Positions 8,501 through 14,954 of a DNA stretch of 57,336 bases are shown here, piece after piece. Source of the stretch: an uncultured Lachnospiraceae bacterium (GTDB taxonomy: Bacteria > Bacillota > Clostridia > Lachnospirales > Lachnospiraceae); the NCBI GenBank assembly GCA_949502235.1, contig CATBDC010000020.1:1-57336 (forward strand), given 5' to 3'. The notes beneath the pieces were generated by a model, which saw only the letters and a list, made by a program, of their open reading frames with translations, made no database searches and was not told the DNA's origin. Both the position numbers and the translations under genes were made by a program. Within the stretch, counting starts at the first letter, position 1. The number at the start of each line of letters is the position of its first letter.

Positions 8501-10815
8501 GTATCATACTGGTAAAAATATACCTCTGCTATGGTATTTGTGCCCGATGCAGTCCCCCGCGCGAGTCCGAACTGGATCTTTTTCACTGCGGCTGCCTCCG
8601 GCAGGGTTATCATATAGTAAATTCTGTTTTCAGAGTCTTTCTTTTGCTGAACGGACGCGCTGCGCAGGTTTGTCTCTGTGCCTTCTCCATCCCAGTAACG
8701 CACCTTAACATAGCCATAACTGGCATTTCCCGGCATTGCCTCCGTAACCGCGAAGGACTTCATCATATAAGCCTCATCAAATTCATAGACAAGTCCATGA
8801 CTTGCAGATAGATTACCGCCTACAGGATTAAATCCTCCGGAATCCCACGAGCCATGATAATGATAGGAAAGAGGATTATTATCTACGGTTCCCCAGGCGC
8901 TCTTTCCTTCTGTATCTAAGGGACTGTCCTTCATCTCTCCCTGCAGGTACTGGGCGCTGATGATATGCTCACTTGTCTTTCCTTCCTCTGAAGCATTGAT
9001 AAGTCTGTACTTCGGCACCTGGGCCGGATCGGGATTTATCGTTTTTGCCGTGCTTGTAAGGGATGGCTTTCCTTCTCCCAGCTCATTCACTCCTGTTACA
9101 TAAAGCTCGTATTCTGTCTCGTTCTTCAGATCTGACAGCACATAGCTGCTTGATGTAATGTTTTCCCTTTTTAAGTAGTCCCCTGCTCCTTTTTCCCGGT
9201 AATACAGATTGTAGGTATCCGCATCCTTTACCGCCTTCCAGGAGACCTGAATGGATTTGAACTGCCCCACAGCCTTTAGACTATCCGGGGCATCCGGCTT
9301 TTTGTCTGTTTTCGGCACCACACTTATGTAATCGCTGTAACCGCTTCTCCACAGGCCGTTTACAGACTGCACCCTTACCTTATATTCCTCTTTATTTACG
9401 AGCTTTTCGCCGTTCAAGGACGATACGTTCAGGGTATTGTTCTTTGCAGCTTTTATCTCCTGCTCATCCCCGTGGGAAATCTCCACCTCGTATCCCGTAA
9501 TATTCACGCACTTATCCCAGGTAACGGTAAAGCTCTTATTTCCCGGCTCTGCCGAAAGATTCTCCGGGATATTCATCTCCGGCGCCGGGATACGGTTCTC
9601 CATGCCGTTTACAAACTCCACCTTTGATATCTCTGCAAGTGTCTTGTTCTTTTTCATTCCCATAATTGTGAGGGTAACCTTCTTTACAGCAATCCGGGAA
9701 CCCAGATGGATACTGATTGCTCCATCCGGCTCTGTCTCCGGCTTCACGCTCTCTTTTGCCAGAAGGTACTTAACCCCTTCCTCAATGGGCACATCTATAT
9801 GCTGCTCTGCCCCGTTTTCTACATAATCAATCCCGACAATACCCTTCGTTATCTGATCCCCGCCGCCGGCCTCAAGCACAATTCCATCCACCGGGAATTC
9901 TTCCTTTTCCGGAAAATCAAAGGTTATAGAAACCGGATTATCTGCTGAAAGCTCTTTTCCGTCCGCCCGTGATATCTTCACACTGCTTTCATTTTTCAGC
10001 AGGGCGCTTAAGTCTCCCTGGGCTGCTCCGTCACACTTAATAGCAACTGCCCCTGCCGGCACGCTGACCTCAACTGTTGAATCTGTGTTCCCGCTGACCT
10101 TATATCCTTTTGTGAAATACTCCAGATCCACAATGTCAACCGTACCGTCACCGTTCATGTCGTACTCCGGTGACTGGTTTCCGGAGTCAACAGCATTCAC
10201 AAGTATATCCTTATCTGTATCATCCACCACACCATCGCCGTTCACATCGCCGATTAAAAGAATACCCGGATGAGGAACTCCCTCATCATATTTCACCACT
10301 CCTGTAGTCAGCTCCACGGAGTAGGCCCAGCCCTCCACAAGAATCTCCTGGCTGAAGGCTGCAAAGCCGGGCGCTGTTACGGTAAGTGTATAGCTGCCGT
10401 CCGAAAGATCTTCAAAGGTTACTCCGCCTTCCTCCCCGCTCTTTCCCGAATCTGCCGCAAGGACGATCTTCCTATCCTCCTGATCTGTAAGTGAAATGGT
10501 AAATTCAACGCTTTTTTCTAAGCGCACCGCTGCCCGGACAGTGACATTCACCTGTCCGTACGACTTTTCTTCATCTTCTGGATTCTCTGCCTGCTCTTCT
10601 TCTTTCACGATGGCAGCATCCGGCGTCTCGTCTTCGTCTGCCCCGTCTTCGTCTGTAACTTTTTCATCTTTTACGTCTTCTGCGTCCGGCTCCGAAGAAA
10701 CACTGCTCCCTGCCGTGTCTTCTCCTGTTCCTTTATCCGGCTCTGATGCAAAAGCCTGAAGGCCTGATGTGAAGATAAGCACCAGTGCAAGCAGAAATGC
10801 TATTCTCCGCTTCAT
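5575..10815 (-). CDS. Secreted dockerin-containing M60 (mucin-type glycoprotein) metalloprotease
   Basis: A 1746-residue exported protein. Domains in order: signal peptide (1-24); Asp/Glu-rich linker (about 25-90); a small beta domain (about 92-180); a type I dockerin (about 189-240) with two calcium loops, GDVNGDGVVDDTDKD and DMNGDGTVDIVDLEY; a further beta domain; two fibronectin type III repeats (about 410-605); discoidin-like beta regions; the M60-like catalytic domain with HEIGH at 1145-1149 and a downstream Glu at 1160, the family's HExxH-x(8-24)-E zinc site; then further beta modules including a second galactose-binding-like domain (about 1480-1590). M60 enzymes cleave O-glycosylated proteins such as mucin. 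There is no cell-wall anchor of its own; the downstream cohesin-like protein probably supplies it. A promoter and a dyad lie upstream. The N-terminal dockerin position is unusual. Confidence 0.88.
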   Translation of the reverse strand: MKRRIAFLLALVLIFTSGLQAFASEPDKGTGEDTAGSSVSSEPDAEDVKDEKVTDEDGADEDETPDAAIVKEEEQAENPEDEEKSYGQVNVTVRAAVRLEKSVEFTISLTDQEDRKIVLAADSGKSGEEGGVTFEDLSDGSYTLTVTAPGFAAFSQEILVEGWAYSVELTTGVVKYDEGVPHPGILLIGDVNGDGVVDDTDKDILVNAVDSGNQSPEYDMNGDGTVDIVDLEYFTKGYKVSGNTDSTVEVSVPAGAVAIKCDGAAQGDLSALLKNESSVKISRADGKELSADNPVSITFDFPEKEEFPVDGIVLEAGGGDQITKGIVGIDYVENGAEQHIDVPIEEGVKYLLAKESVKPETEPDGAISIHLGSRIAVKKVTLTIMGMKKNKTLAEISKVEFVNGMENRIPAPEMNIPENLSAEPGNKSFTVTWDKCVNITGYEVEISHGDEQEIKAAKNNTLNVSSLNGEKLVNKEEYKVRVQSVNGLWRSGYSDYISVVPKTDKKPDAPDSLKAVGQFKSIQVSWKAVKDADTYNLYYREKGAGDYLKRENITSSSYVLSDLKNETEYELYVTGVNELGEGKPSLTSTAKTINPDPAQVPKYRLINASEEGKTSEHIISAQYLQGEMKDSPLDTEGKSAWGTVDNNPLSYHYHGSWDSGGFNPVGGNLSASHGLVYEFDEAYMMKSFAVTEAMPGNASYGYVKVRYWDGEGTETNLRSASVQQKKDSENRIYYMITLPEAAAVKKIQFGLARGTASGTNTIAEVYFYQYDTLEDDIMALYADDLHTVLREDVTQEIIDALRTRLNTPDAASGEYHPDREKLERELRTAEEILNETNLAEPYLVHNGITTSDVNRGFGGLNAWQPLGITAAAGEEITVYVGHNSKKTGESTNLQLVVTQYHSESDGVSQGVNPTGKKALTIGKNEITIPQISSVEGEKGGALYIQYTGNSDSDQYAVRVSGGTKVPTLDLYKVSDRNVRLEKAESFLTELDEYVNNISSLHTQVHGEEEAYDAHNCILGASDIMLDTMLLSLPAQQIWAGTGSGSISERARKLVDSMDAMEGMMHLFYQHKGLNNSAENVIDRYPVRHLNIRYQRMFSGAFMYASGNHIGIEYNETAGMVNCTPVQADAEGRYVDGRYFGWGIAHEIGHCINQGSYVVAEVTNNYFSVLAQAKDTNDSVRFKYSNVYNKVTSGEQGPASNVFTQLGLYWQLHLAYDNGYNYKTYENHADQLKNLFFARVDSYSRAPAKAPAPGGTALSLSGGTQQNLMRLACAAAEKDILEFFRRWGFTPDEDTIAYASQFGKETRAIYYVNDEARVYRMQNGGSSLNTEGTVEAVGDGTRAQVNQASANQVDFVLDSKLVPAEDVLGYEIVRGTTSGGIMMEEPVAFVTAEEAASGTFSDYVTTMNNRVVTYKVTVIDKYLNRSAAKTLEPVKIEHDGSIDKAGFTISTSDMTAVGEAVLKPEDAADHTCEKENENLADKAIDNNTNTSYTGTAGANAEIILEFHKSLTITGLKYTAGEGTPVKDYEIFVRDGEGWKSVSAGSFTEDKVQTVNFESEKKGNIASYKTTAVKLAVKNMSGKDVTVSELDILGVTGDNVDFRRTGEGKAAIGRLGSDFVYDKEKNEVIPKGSIVFTGSYKGNPAYNVVILYDQEGNVVGGLNDKGELKAYQTILADVPETGNIRDVSDGTWIYWIDPQDTVDLTKLVKVRAELYRVDDALTNEGERMVSDSLFEGMPQTLPEIQIGE

Positions 10816-10845
10816 ACTCTCCTGTACCCCCTTAAGAATGTTTTT

Positions 10846-10871
10846 CCAGTATATGAGCTGTCATATACTGG
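10846..10871 (-). promoter_or_regulatory. Perfect 11-bp inverted repeat at the predicted 5' end of the M60 operon transcript
   Basis: CCAGTATATGA and TCATATACTGG (10846-10856 and 10861-10871) flank a 4-base spacer. The repeat starts about 10 bases downstream of the predicted -10 box (10882-10887). There is no T-run on either side, so it is not a terminator; it could be an operator or a 5'-terminal mRNA hairpin. Confidence 0.5.
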
Positions 10872-10881
10872 TATTGTTACT

Positions 10882-10911
10882 AATATAGCACAATTTTTAC
10901 CGTATACGCAA
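10882..10911 (-). promoter_or_regulatory. Predicted sigma-A promoter of the M60/cohesin operon
   Basis: On the minus strand TTGCGT (10906-10911) and TATATT (10882-10887) are separated by 18 bases. The inverted repeat follows directly. The start codon of the protease gene is at 10815. Confidence 0.45.
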
Positions 10912-10941
10912 TACATATTTCCCGGATTTTCATTTTAAAGA

Positions 10942-10970
10942 TTTACATTAGAAAACAATTTTACTATAAT
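10942..10970 (+). promoter_or_regulatory. Predicted sigma-A promoter of the FtsA-like gene
   Basis: TTTACA (10942-10947) and a consensus TATAAT (10965-10970) are separated by exactly 17 bases, 45 bases before the ATG. GGAGG precedes the ATG at 11016. Confidence 0.75.
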
Positions 10971-11015
10971 ACTATGTAGAAATGATTACTTAAGCAGCTA
11001 TAGGAGGAATCGGAC

Positions 11016-13178
11016 ATGGCAGAAGAACAGAACACAGCGTTAAAGCCGCAGCCGGAAGCCGCGGTATTTGCCTTGGATATAGGAACACGGAGTATTATCG
11101 GCATGGTAGGCACCGTCCATGACGGAAAGGTAGATATTATTGCCATTGAAAAGGAAGAGCATACGGAGCGCGCGATGATAGACGGGCAGATTGAAAATAT
11201 CGGGCGGGTATCCCTGCTTGCCGGCAGGGTAAAGAAAAGGCTGGAGGAAAAGCTGGGCTTTCAGCTGAAGCGTGTCTGTGTCGCGGCTGCCGGACGGGCG
11301 CTTAGGACAAAACGCGCCGATTATGAGCTTACACTTCCAGGCCCGAAGCTTATTGATGACGAGATCATAAGCAGGCTTGAGGCGGGCGCCATCAGTCGGG
11401 CCGAGGAATTATTTGATGCTGAAAATGCTGCCCAGAATGACTCCCGGCGTTTTTACCTGGCAGGCTATACTGTCTGCCAGTACTATCTGGATCAGTACAT
11501 GATTTCCAGCCTGAAGGATCATAGGGGAAAAACCATAAAGGCGGATTTAATTGCCACCTTTCTTCCAAGTGAGGTTGTGGAAAGCCTGTACACAACGATG
11601 AATAAAGCGGGACTGGATGTTGTCAGCATCACCTTAGAGCCTATTGCCGCCATTAATGCGGCAATTCCTGAAAATTTAAGGCTCCTTAATCTTGTCATGG
11701 TGGATATTGGCGCAGGAACCTCCGATATTGCTGTCTGCACAGGCGGAAGCGTCATCGGGTATACCATGGCAACCGTAGCTGGTGATGAGATTACGGAAAT
11801 GCTTATGAAGGAATATCTGGTAGATTTTCCTACTGCGGAGCTTATAAAGGCACAGATCGATTTACAGCAGGAGGTAACCTTTACCGATATTTTAGGCTTT
11901 GAAAAGACTGTCTCGCAGGAAGAGCTTCTCCGCGCGATACAAAATGCCTCCCAGCTTTTATGTAAGGAAATCTCCGATAAGATCCTGGAGGTGAATGGAA
12001 ATGCCCCCTCCGCCATCTTTCTTGCCGGCGGCGGCAGCAAGCTGGCCGGCTTAAAAGAAGGGCTTACCGAAGCCCTTAAGATGGACGAAAACCGTATTGC
12101 CATAGCCGGAAATAATTTTCGGACAAATGCATACTCTGATGAGTATGACCTGAATAATCCAGAATATACGACTCCTCTTGGAATTGTCATATCCTCTGGG
12201 TTAAATCTCATTAATGACAGCTTCCGGGTAACCTTAAACGGAAAGCCCGCAAAGCTGTTCCGCAGCGGAAGCTTTACAGCGTTAAACCTCTTAATGATGA
12301 ACGGCTACAGCTACCAGGATATTTTAGGGCAGACGGGCTTAAGTCTTGTAATAACAATAAATGGAAAAAGGAAAATATTTTACGGCATGGCCGCCCAGCC
12401 TGCCTCTCTTCTTATTAATAAAAAGGACGGCAGACTCTCCGATATCATTCATGCGGGAGATAGCATTGAATTCACCCCAGCCGTTCCCGGAGTATCCGCA
12501 AGCAGGCGGCTCGGCGAGCTTGAGGGCGCTTCAGAGGCTCTTGAGGTCACATTAAATGGCGAGCCGGCTTCCCTTGACACCCCTCTTAGAAATGGGGATA
12601 TTGTCCGCATACGGACACATGAGAATGAGGAAAGCACGGAAGACAAAGAAGCAGACACTGTTGAATTCGATTTCGAGAATAAAGCAGATACAGATGATCT
12701 GGACTGGGAGGTTGTTTCTGTCATAGATCATATACCGGGTAATATTACTTCCGAAGAAGCTGTCCTTGAAGCCGCCGCTGCAGATAAAACAACAGATGGG
12801 CATGAAACAGACCTGGATGAAGAAGCAGACTGGGATGGCTGGGACGAGGATGAGACAGACGGGGATGACTGGGATGCTGACGAAGCCTATCTGGAGTCCC
12901 GGCCTGCTGCTCCTTTTTCAGCGCCGGACACTTTTCAGAAGCCGGCCCCTAAGCTCCCCCGGCCCGATGTCCTTCTTCATTTAAATAATGCTCCCTTACG
13001 CCTTCCCGGTAAGGAAAACGGAGAGCCCTATTATCTGATGGACATGATTGAATATTCCGGCATTGACATCAAGCACCCCAGGGGACGTGTAAGGCTAACC
13101 GTAAACGGGAGCCCGGGAATGTTCCAGCAGGAGCTTAGGACCGGCGATGTGATATGCATTGTAGACGAAGGCGACTGA
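11016..13178 (+). CDS. FtsA/PilM-like actin-fold ATPase with repetitive C-terminal extension
   Basis: A 720-residue protein. Residues about 15-400 form an actin/Hsp70-fold ATPase of the FtsA/PilM group: phosphate-1 motif ALDIGTRSIIGMV (19-31), phosphate-2 motif VDIGAGTSDIAV (229-240) and adenosine motif FLAGGGSKLAGL (335-346). FtsA is usually about 400-430 residues, so about 300 are added here. The extension holds units with TLNGKPAKL (about 405), TINGKRKIF (446), TLNGEPASL (510) and TVNGSPGMF (694), three of which are followed by LxxGDxIxI-type turns, resembling beta-grasp modules. Residues about 531-630 are very acidic and contain Trp-Asp runs. No amphipathic membrane-targeting helix is obvious at the C-terminus. 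The gene precedes maf by 33 bases. A role in division or envelope assembly is inferred from the fold only. Confidence 0.8.
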   Translation: MAEEQNTALKPQPEAAVFALDIGTRSIIGMVGTVHDGKVDIIAIEKEEHTERAMIDGQIENIGRVSLLAGRVKKRLEEKLGFQLKRVCVAAAGRALRTKRADYELTLPGPKLIDDEIISRLEAGAISRAEELFDAENAAQNDSRRFYLAGYTVCQYYLDQYMISSLKDHRGKTIKADLIATFLPSEVVESLYTTMNKAGLDVVSITLEPIAAINAAIPENLRLLNLVMVDIGAGTSDIAVCTGGSVIGYTMATVAGDEITEMLMKEYLVDFPTAELIKAQIDLQQEVTFTDILGFEKTVSQEELLRAIQNASQLLCKEISDKILEVNGNAPSAIFLAGGGSKLAGLKEGLTEALKMDENRIAIAGNNFRTNAYSDEYDLNNPEYTTPLGIVISSGLNLINDSFRVTLNGKPAKLFRSGSFTALNLLMMNGYSYQDILGQTGLSLVITINGKRKIFYGMAAQPASLLINKKDGRLSDIIHAGDSIEFTPAVPGVSASRRLGELEGASEALEVTLNGEPASLDTPLRNGDIVRIRTHENEESTEDKEADTVEFDFENKADTDDLDWEVVSVIDHIPGNITSEEAVLEAAAADKTTDGHETDLDEEADWDGWDEDETDGDDWDADEAYLESRPAAPFSAPDTFQKPAPKLPRPDVLLHLNNAPLRLPGKENGEPYYLMDMIEYSGIDIKHPRGRVRLTVNGSPGMFQQELRTGDVICIVDEGD

Positions 13179-13211
13179 TATAAAAACCATTTCATTCAAG
13201 GAGATATGAAT

Positions 13212-13814
13212 ATGAGATATATTTTAGCATCTGCCTCCCCCCGCAGAAGGGAATTACTTTCACAGGCCGGTATTTCTTTTGAGGTAATTCCTTCCACTGT
13301 AAAAGAGAAAATTACAAAAACCGATCCCCGGGATGTTGTCATGGAGCTTTCTTTTCAGAAGGCAAAGGACGTGTACCGCCGGGTCTGCTCATCCGAAAAA
13401 GAAACAAACCAGCTGGAAGAAGATATTACCGTAATCGGTGCGGACACCATCGTTGTCTACAGGGGCGGGATTCTCGGAAAGCCTGCGGATACCTCCGAGG
13501 CCTATGACATGCTCTCACTTCTTTCAGACCGGACACATCAGGTTTATACCGGTGTATCCCTGATGATGTGTATAAACAAAAAAGAGTCACATCGTATCTT
13601 CTATGAAAAAACCGATGTGACTCTCTATAAAATTGCAAAGGAGGATCTGCGTGCCTATGCAGAGTCCGGCGATTCCCTTGATAAAGCCGGTGCCTACGGC
13701 ATACAGGGACCCTTTGCTATTCATGTAAAGGGGATAAATGGTGATTACAACAATGTGGTAGGGCTTCCTATCGGACGGCTCTACCAGGAGCTTACCGCTC
13801 TTATTCCCTCGTAA
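13212..13814 (+). CDS. maf: Maf family nucleoside triphosphate pyrophosphatase
   Basis: A 200-residue Maf protein, a house-cleaning enzyme that hydrolyses dTTP, UTP or modified nucleotides to the monophosphate; overexpression of Maf proteins inhibits septation. Motifs seen are ILASASPRRRELL at the N-terminus, ADTIVVYRGGILGKP, and DKAGAYGIQGPFA with VGLPIGRLYQEL at the end. AAGGAG at 13198-13203 is 8 bases from the ATG at 13212 and only 2 from an in-frame ATG at 13206, so 13212 is the likelier start. It follows the FtsA-like gene by 33 bases, consistent with an operon. Its 3' end overlaps the convergent downstream gene by 14 bases. Confidence 0.92.
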   Translation: MRYILASASPRRRELLSQAGISFEVIPSTVKEKITKTDPRDVVMELSFQKAKDVYRRVCSSEKETNQLEEDITVIGADTIVVYRGGILGKPADTSEAYDMLSLLSDRTHQVYTGVSLMMCINKKESHRIFYEKTDVTLYKIAKEDLRAYAESGDSLDKAGAYGIQGPFAIHVKGINGDYNNVVGLPIGRLYQELTALIPS

Positions 13815-14394
13815 AACGCTCCAGCAGGTTATCCCTCCACTCTGTCACCCTGTCCGGCAGATCATCCTTTTTCTCCCGGTACATGGCTATCATAAAATCA
13901 ATCATATATAATACGAGGATAATACTTCCTATTATCTTTCCTGCCAGAAGCGGAACACAGTCCACCATATTTACTACAAGATTATGTAAAAACAGAAACA
14001 ATCCTACCGTGTAAAAGCCCCATGCAACCGAGCTTTCCAGACAGATGATCCCCCTGTAATTAAAGGGCTTTTCCCGGTAATCCCACCAGATCTCCCCAAA
14101 AATCCTCTGCATAATACGGGCGGTTATAAACTCTAATGCCGTGGCAAGAAACATCCCCATAAAAAACAGACGGACAGGGTTATCGCTGTAAGGCCTTAAC
14201 AGGAAAAACACTGTCAGCGCGCCAAAGCCGTAGATCGGGCACATGGGTCCCTTTGTAAACCCTCTGTTTGTTATTTTTCTGTTACAGATTGACATATATA
14301 TAGATTCCACAATCCATCCTAAAATACTGTATGTTAAAAACCATAATACCACATGGTATGCGCTCCATCCGAATATGACCTTATTCCACCACAT
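13801..14394 (-). CDS. CmpB-type (PF06541) membrane protein, putative ABC transporter permease
   Basis: A 197-residue integral membrane protein with five or so hydrophobic segments. The family markers are GWIVESIY near the start, then RGFTKGPMCPIYGFGA, the EIWWDY...FNYRGIICLESSVAWG stretch, and a hydrophobic C-terminal region ending in basic residues. It belongs to the 'putative ABC-transporter type IV' family, for which no transport substrate is firmly established. No ATP-binding partner is adjacent. The stop codon overlaps the end of maf on the other strand. A 54-base dispersed hairpin repeat (14414-14467) lies directly upstream, within its likely leader. Confidence 0.8.
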   Translation of the reverse strand: MWWNKVIFGWSAYHVVLWFLTYSILGWIVESIYMSICNRKITNRGFTKGPMCPIYGFGALTVFFLLRPYSDNPVRLFFMGMFLATALEFITARIMQRIFGEIWWDYREKPFNYRGIICLESSVAWGFYTVGLFLFLHNLVVNMVDCVPLLAGKIIGSIILVLYMIDFMIAMYREKKDDLPDRVTEWRDNLLERFTRE

Positions 14395-14413
14395 AAGATT
14401 CCGTCCTTTTACT

Positions 14414-14467
14414 GAATCGTCCTCTTACGGACTTTGCAGTAAATACAAAGTCCTGCGTAAACAGTAA
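14414..14467 (+). repeat. Dispersed 54-base hairpin repeat, copy 1
   Basis: This tract matches the reverse complement of 57283-57336 at 45 of 54 positions by my alignment. Its core is a hairpin with arms GGACTTTGCA / TACAAAGTCC. Both copies end in AACAGTAA. It lies upstream of the minus-strand CmpB-type gene. Confidence 0.65.
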
Positions 14468-14556
14468 TCCTTTCTTCATTTGCTGTAATTAATATATCAG
14501 TTAAATCTTAAGATATTCCCGGTTTAAAACAAAAGGTTTTCTTAAGAACGGCTTTA

Positions 14557-14588
14557 AATTAAAAACGGGAGTGTTCCATCGAACTCCC
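14557..14588 (-). terminator. Terminator after rpsU
   Basis: On the minus strand GGGAGTTC, loop GATG, GAACACTCCC (plus 14567-14588) form a stem with a bulge, followed by GTTTTTAATTT. It is 17 bases past the rpsU stop codon. Confidence 0.7.
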
Positions 14589-14604
14589 CCATTCGCTGCA
14601 CATA

Positions 14605-14781
14605 TTAGTTATACTTACGCTTTCTGGCTGCTTCAGACTTCTTCTTACGTCTTACACTTGGCTTTTCGTAGTGTTCTCTTTTACGAATCTCCTGCTGAAT
14701 GCCAGCCTTCGCACAATTTCTTTTGAATCTGCGTAAAGCGCTATCCAACGTCTCGTTCTCTTTAACGATTACATTTGACAT
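14605..14781 (-). CDS. rpsU: 30S ribosomal protein S21
   Basis: A 58-residue basic protein of the small ribosomal subunit, needed for efficient initiation. It shows the expected [20 protein letters not shown] start, the [20 protein letters not shown] core and the Lys/Arg-rich tail ending in ARKRKYN. A longer in-frame reading to 14823 adds 14 residues unlike any S21, so I use the ATG at 14781, preceded by AGGTGAG. It is transcribed alone, from a clear promoter (14859-14886) to its own terminator. Confidence 0.97.
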   Translation of the reverse strand: MSNVIVKENETLDSALRRFKRNCAKAGIQQEIRKREHYEKPSVRRKKKSEAARKRKYN

Positions 14782-14858
14782 AGACTCACCTAACCTCCCC
14801 TCCAGTCCTATATTGTGCATCATACGACTGTTCGGGTATTTTTACTGCACTACATAAG

Positions 14859-14886
14859 ATTATATCATATATTTAGCTTTCGTCAA
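14859..14886 (-). promoter_or_regulatory. Predicted sigma-A promoter of rpsU
   Basis: On the minus strand TTGACG (14881-14886) and TATAAT (14859-14864) are separated by 16 bases, about 80 bases before the rpsU start. Confidence 0.7.
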
Positions 14887-14930
14887 CATTTTTTTGGAAA
14901 ATTACGGTCAAAGGTTCTTAAGTTACTGTT

Positions 14931-14947
14931 CACTCCGTTCACTGCAG
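14931..14947 (-). repeat. Short repeat, copy 1 (3' side of alaS)
   Basis: On the minus strand the core is GTGAACGGAGTGAACAGTAA. The same core occurs upstream of alaS at 17624-17640 and, diverged, in the pnp leader at 56006-56030. This copy begins 8 bases past the alaS stop codon. Confidence 0.55.
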
Positions 14948-14954
14948 CCTGAAT

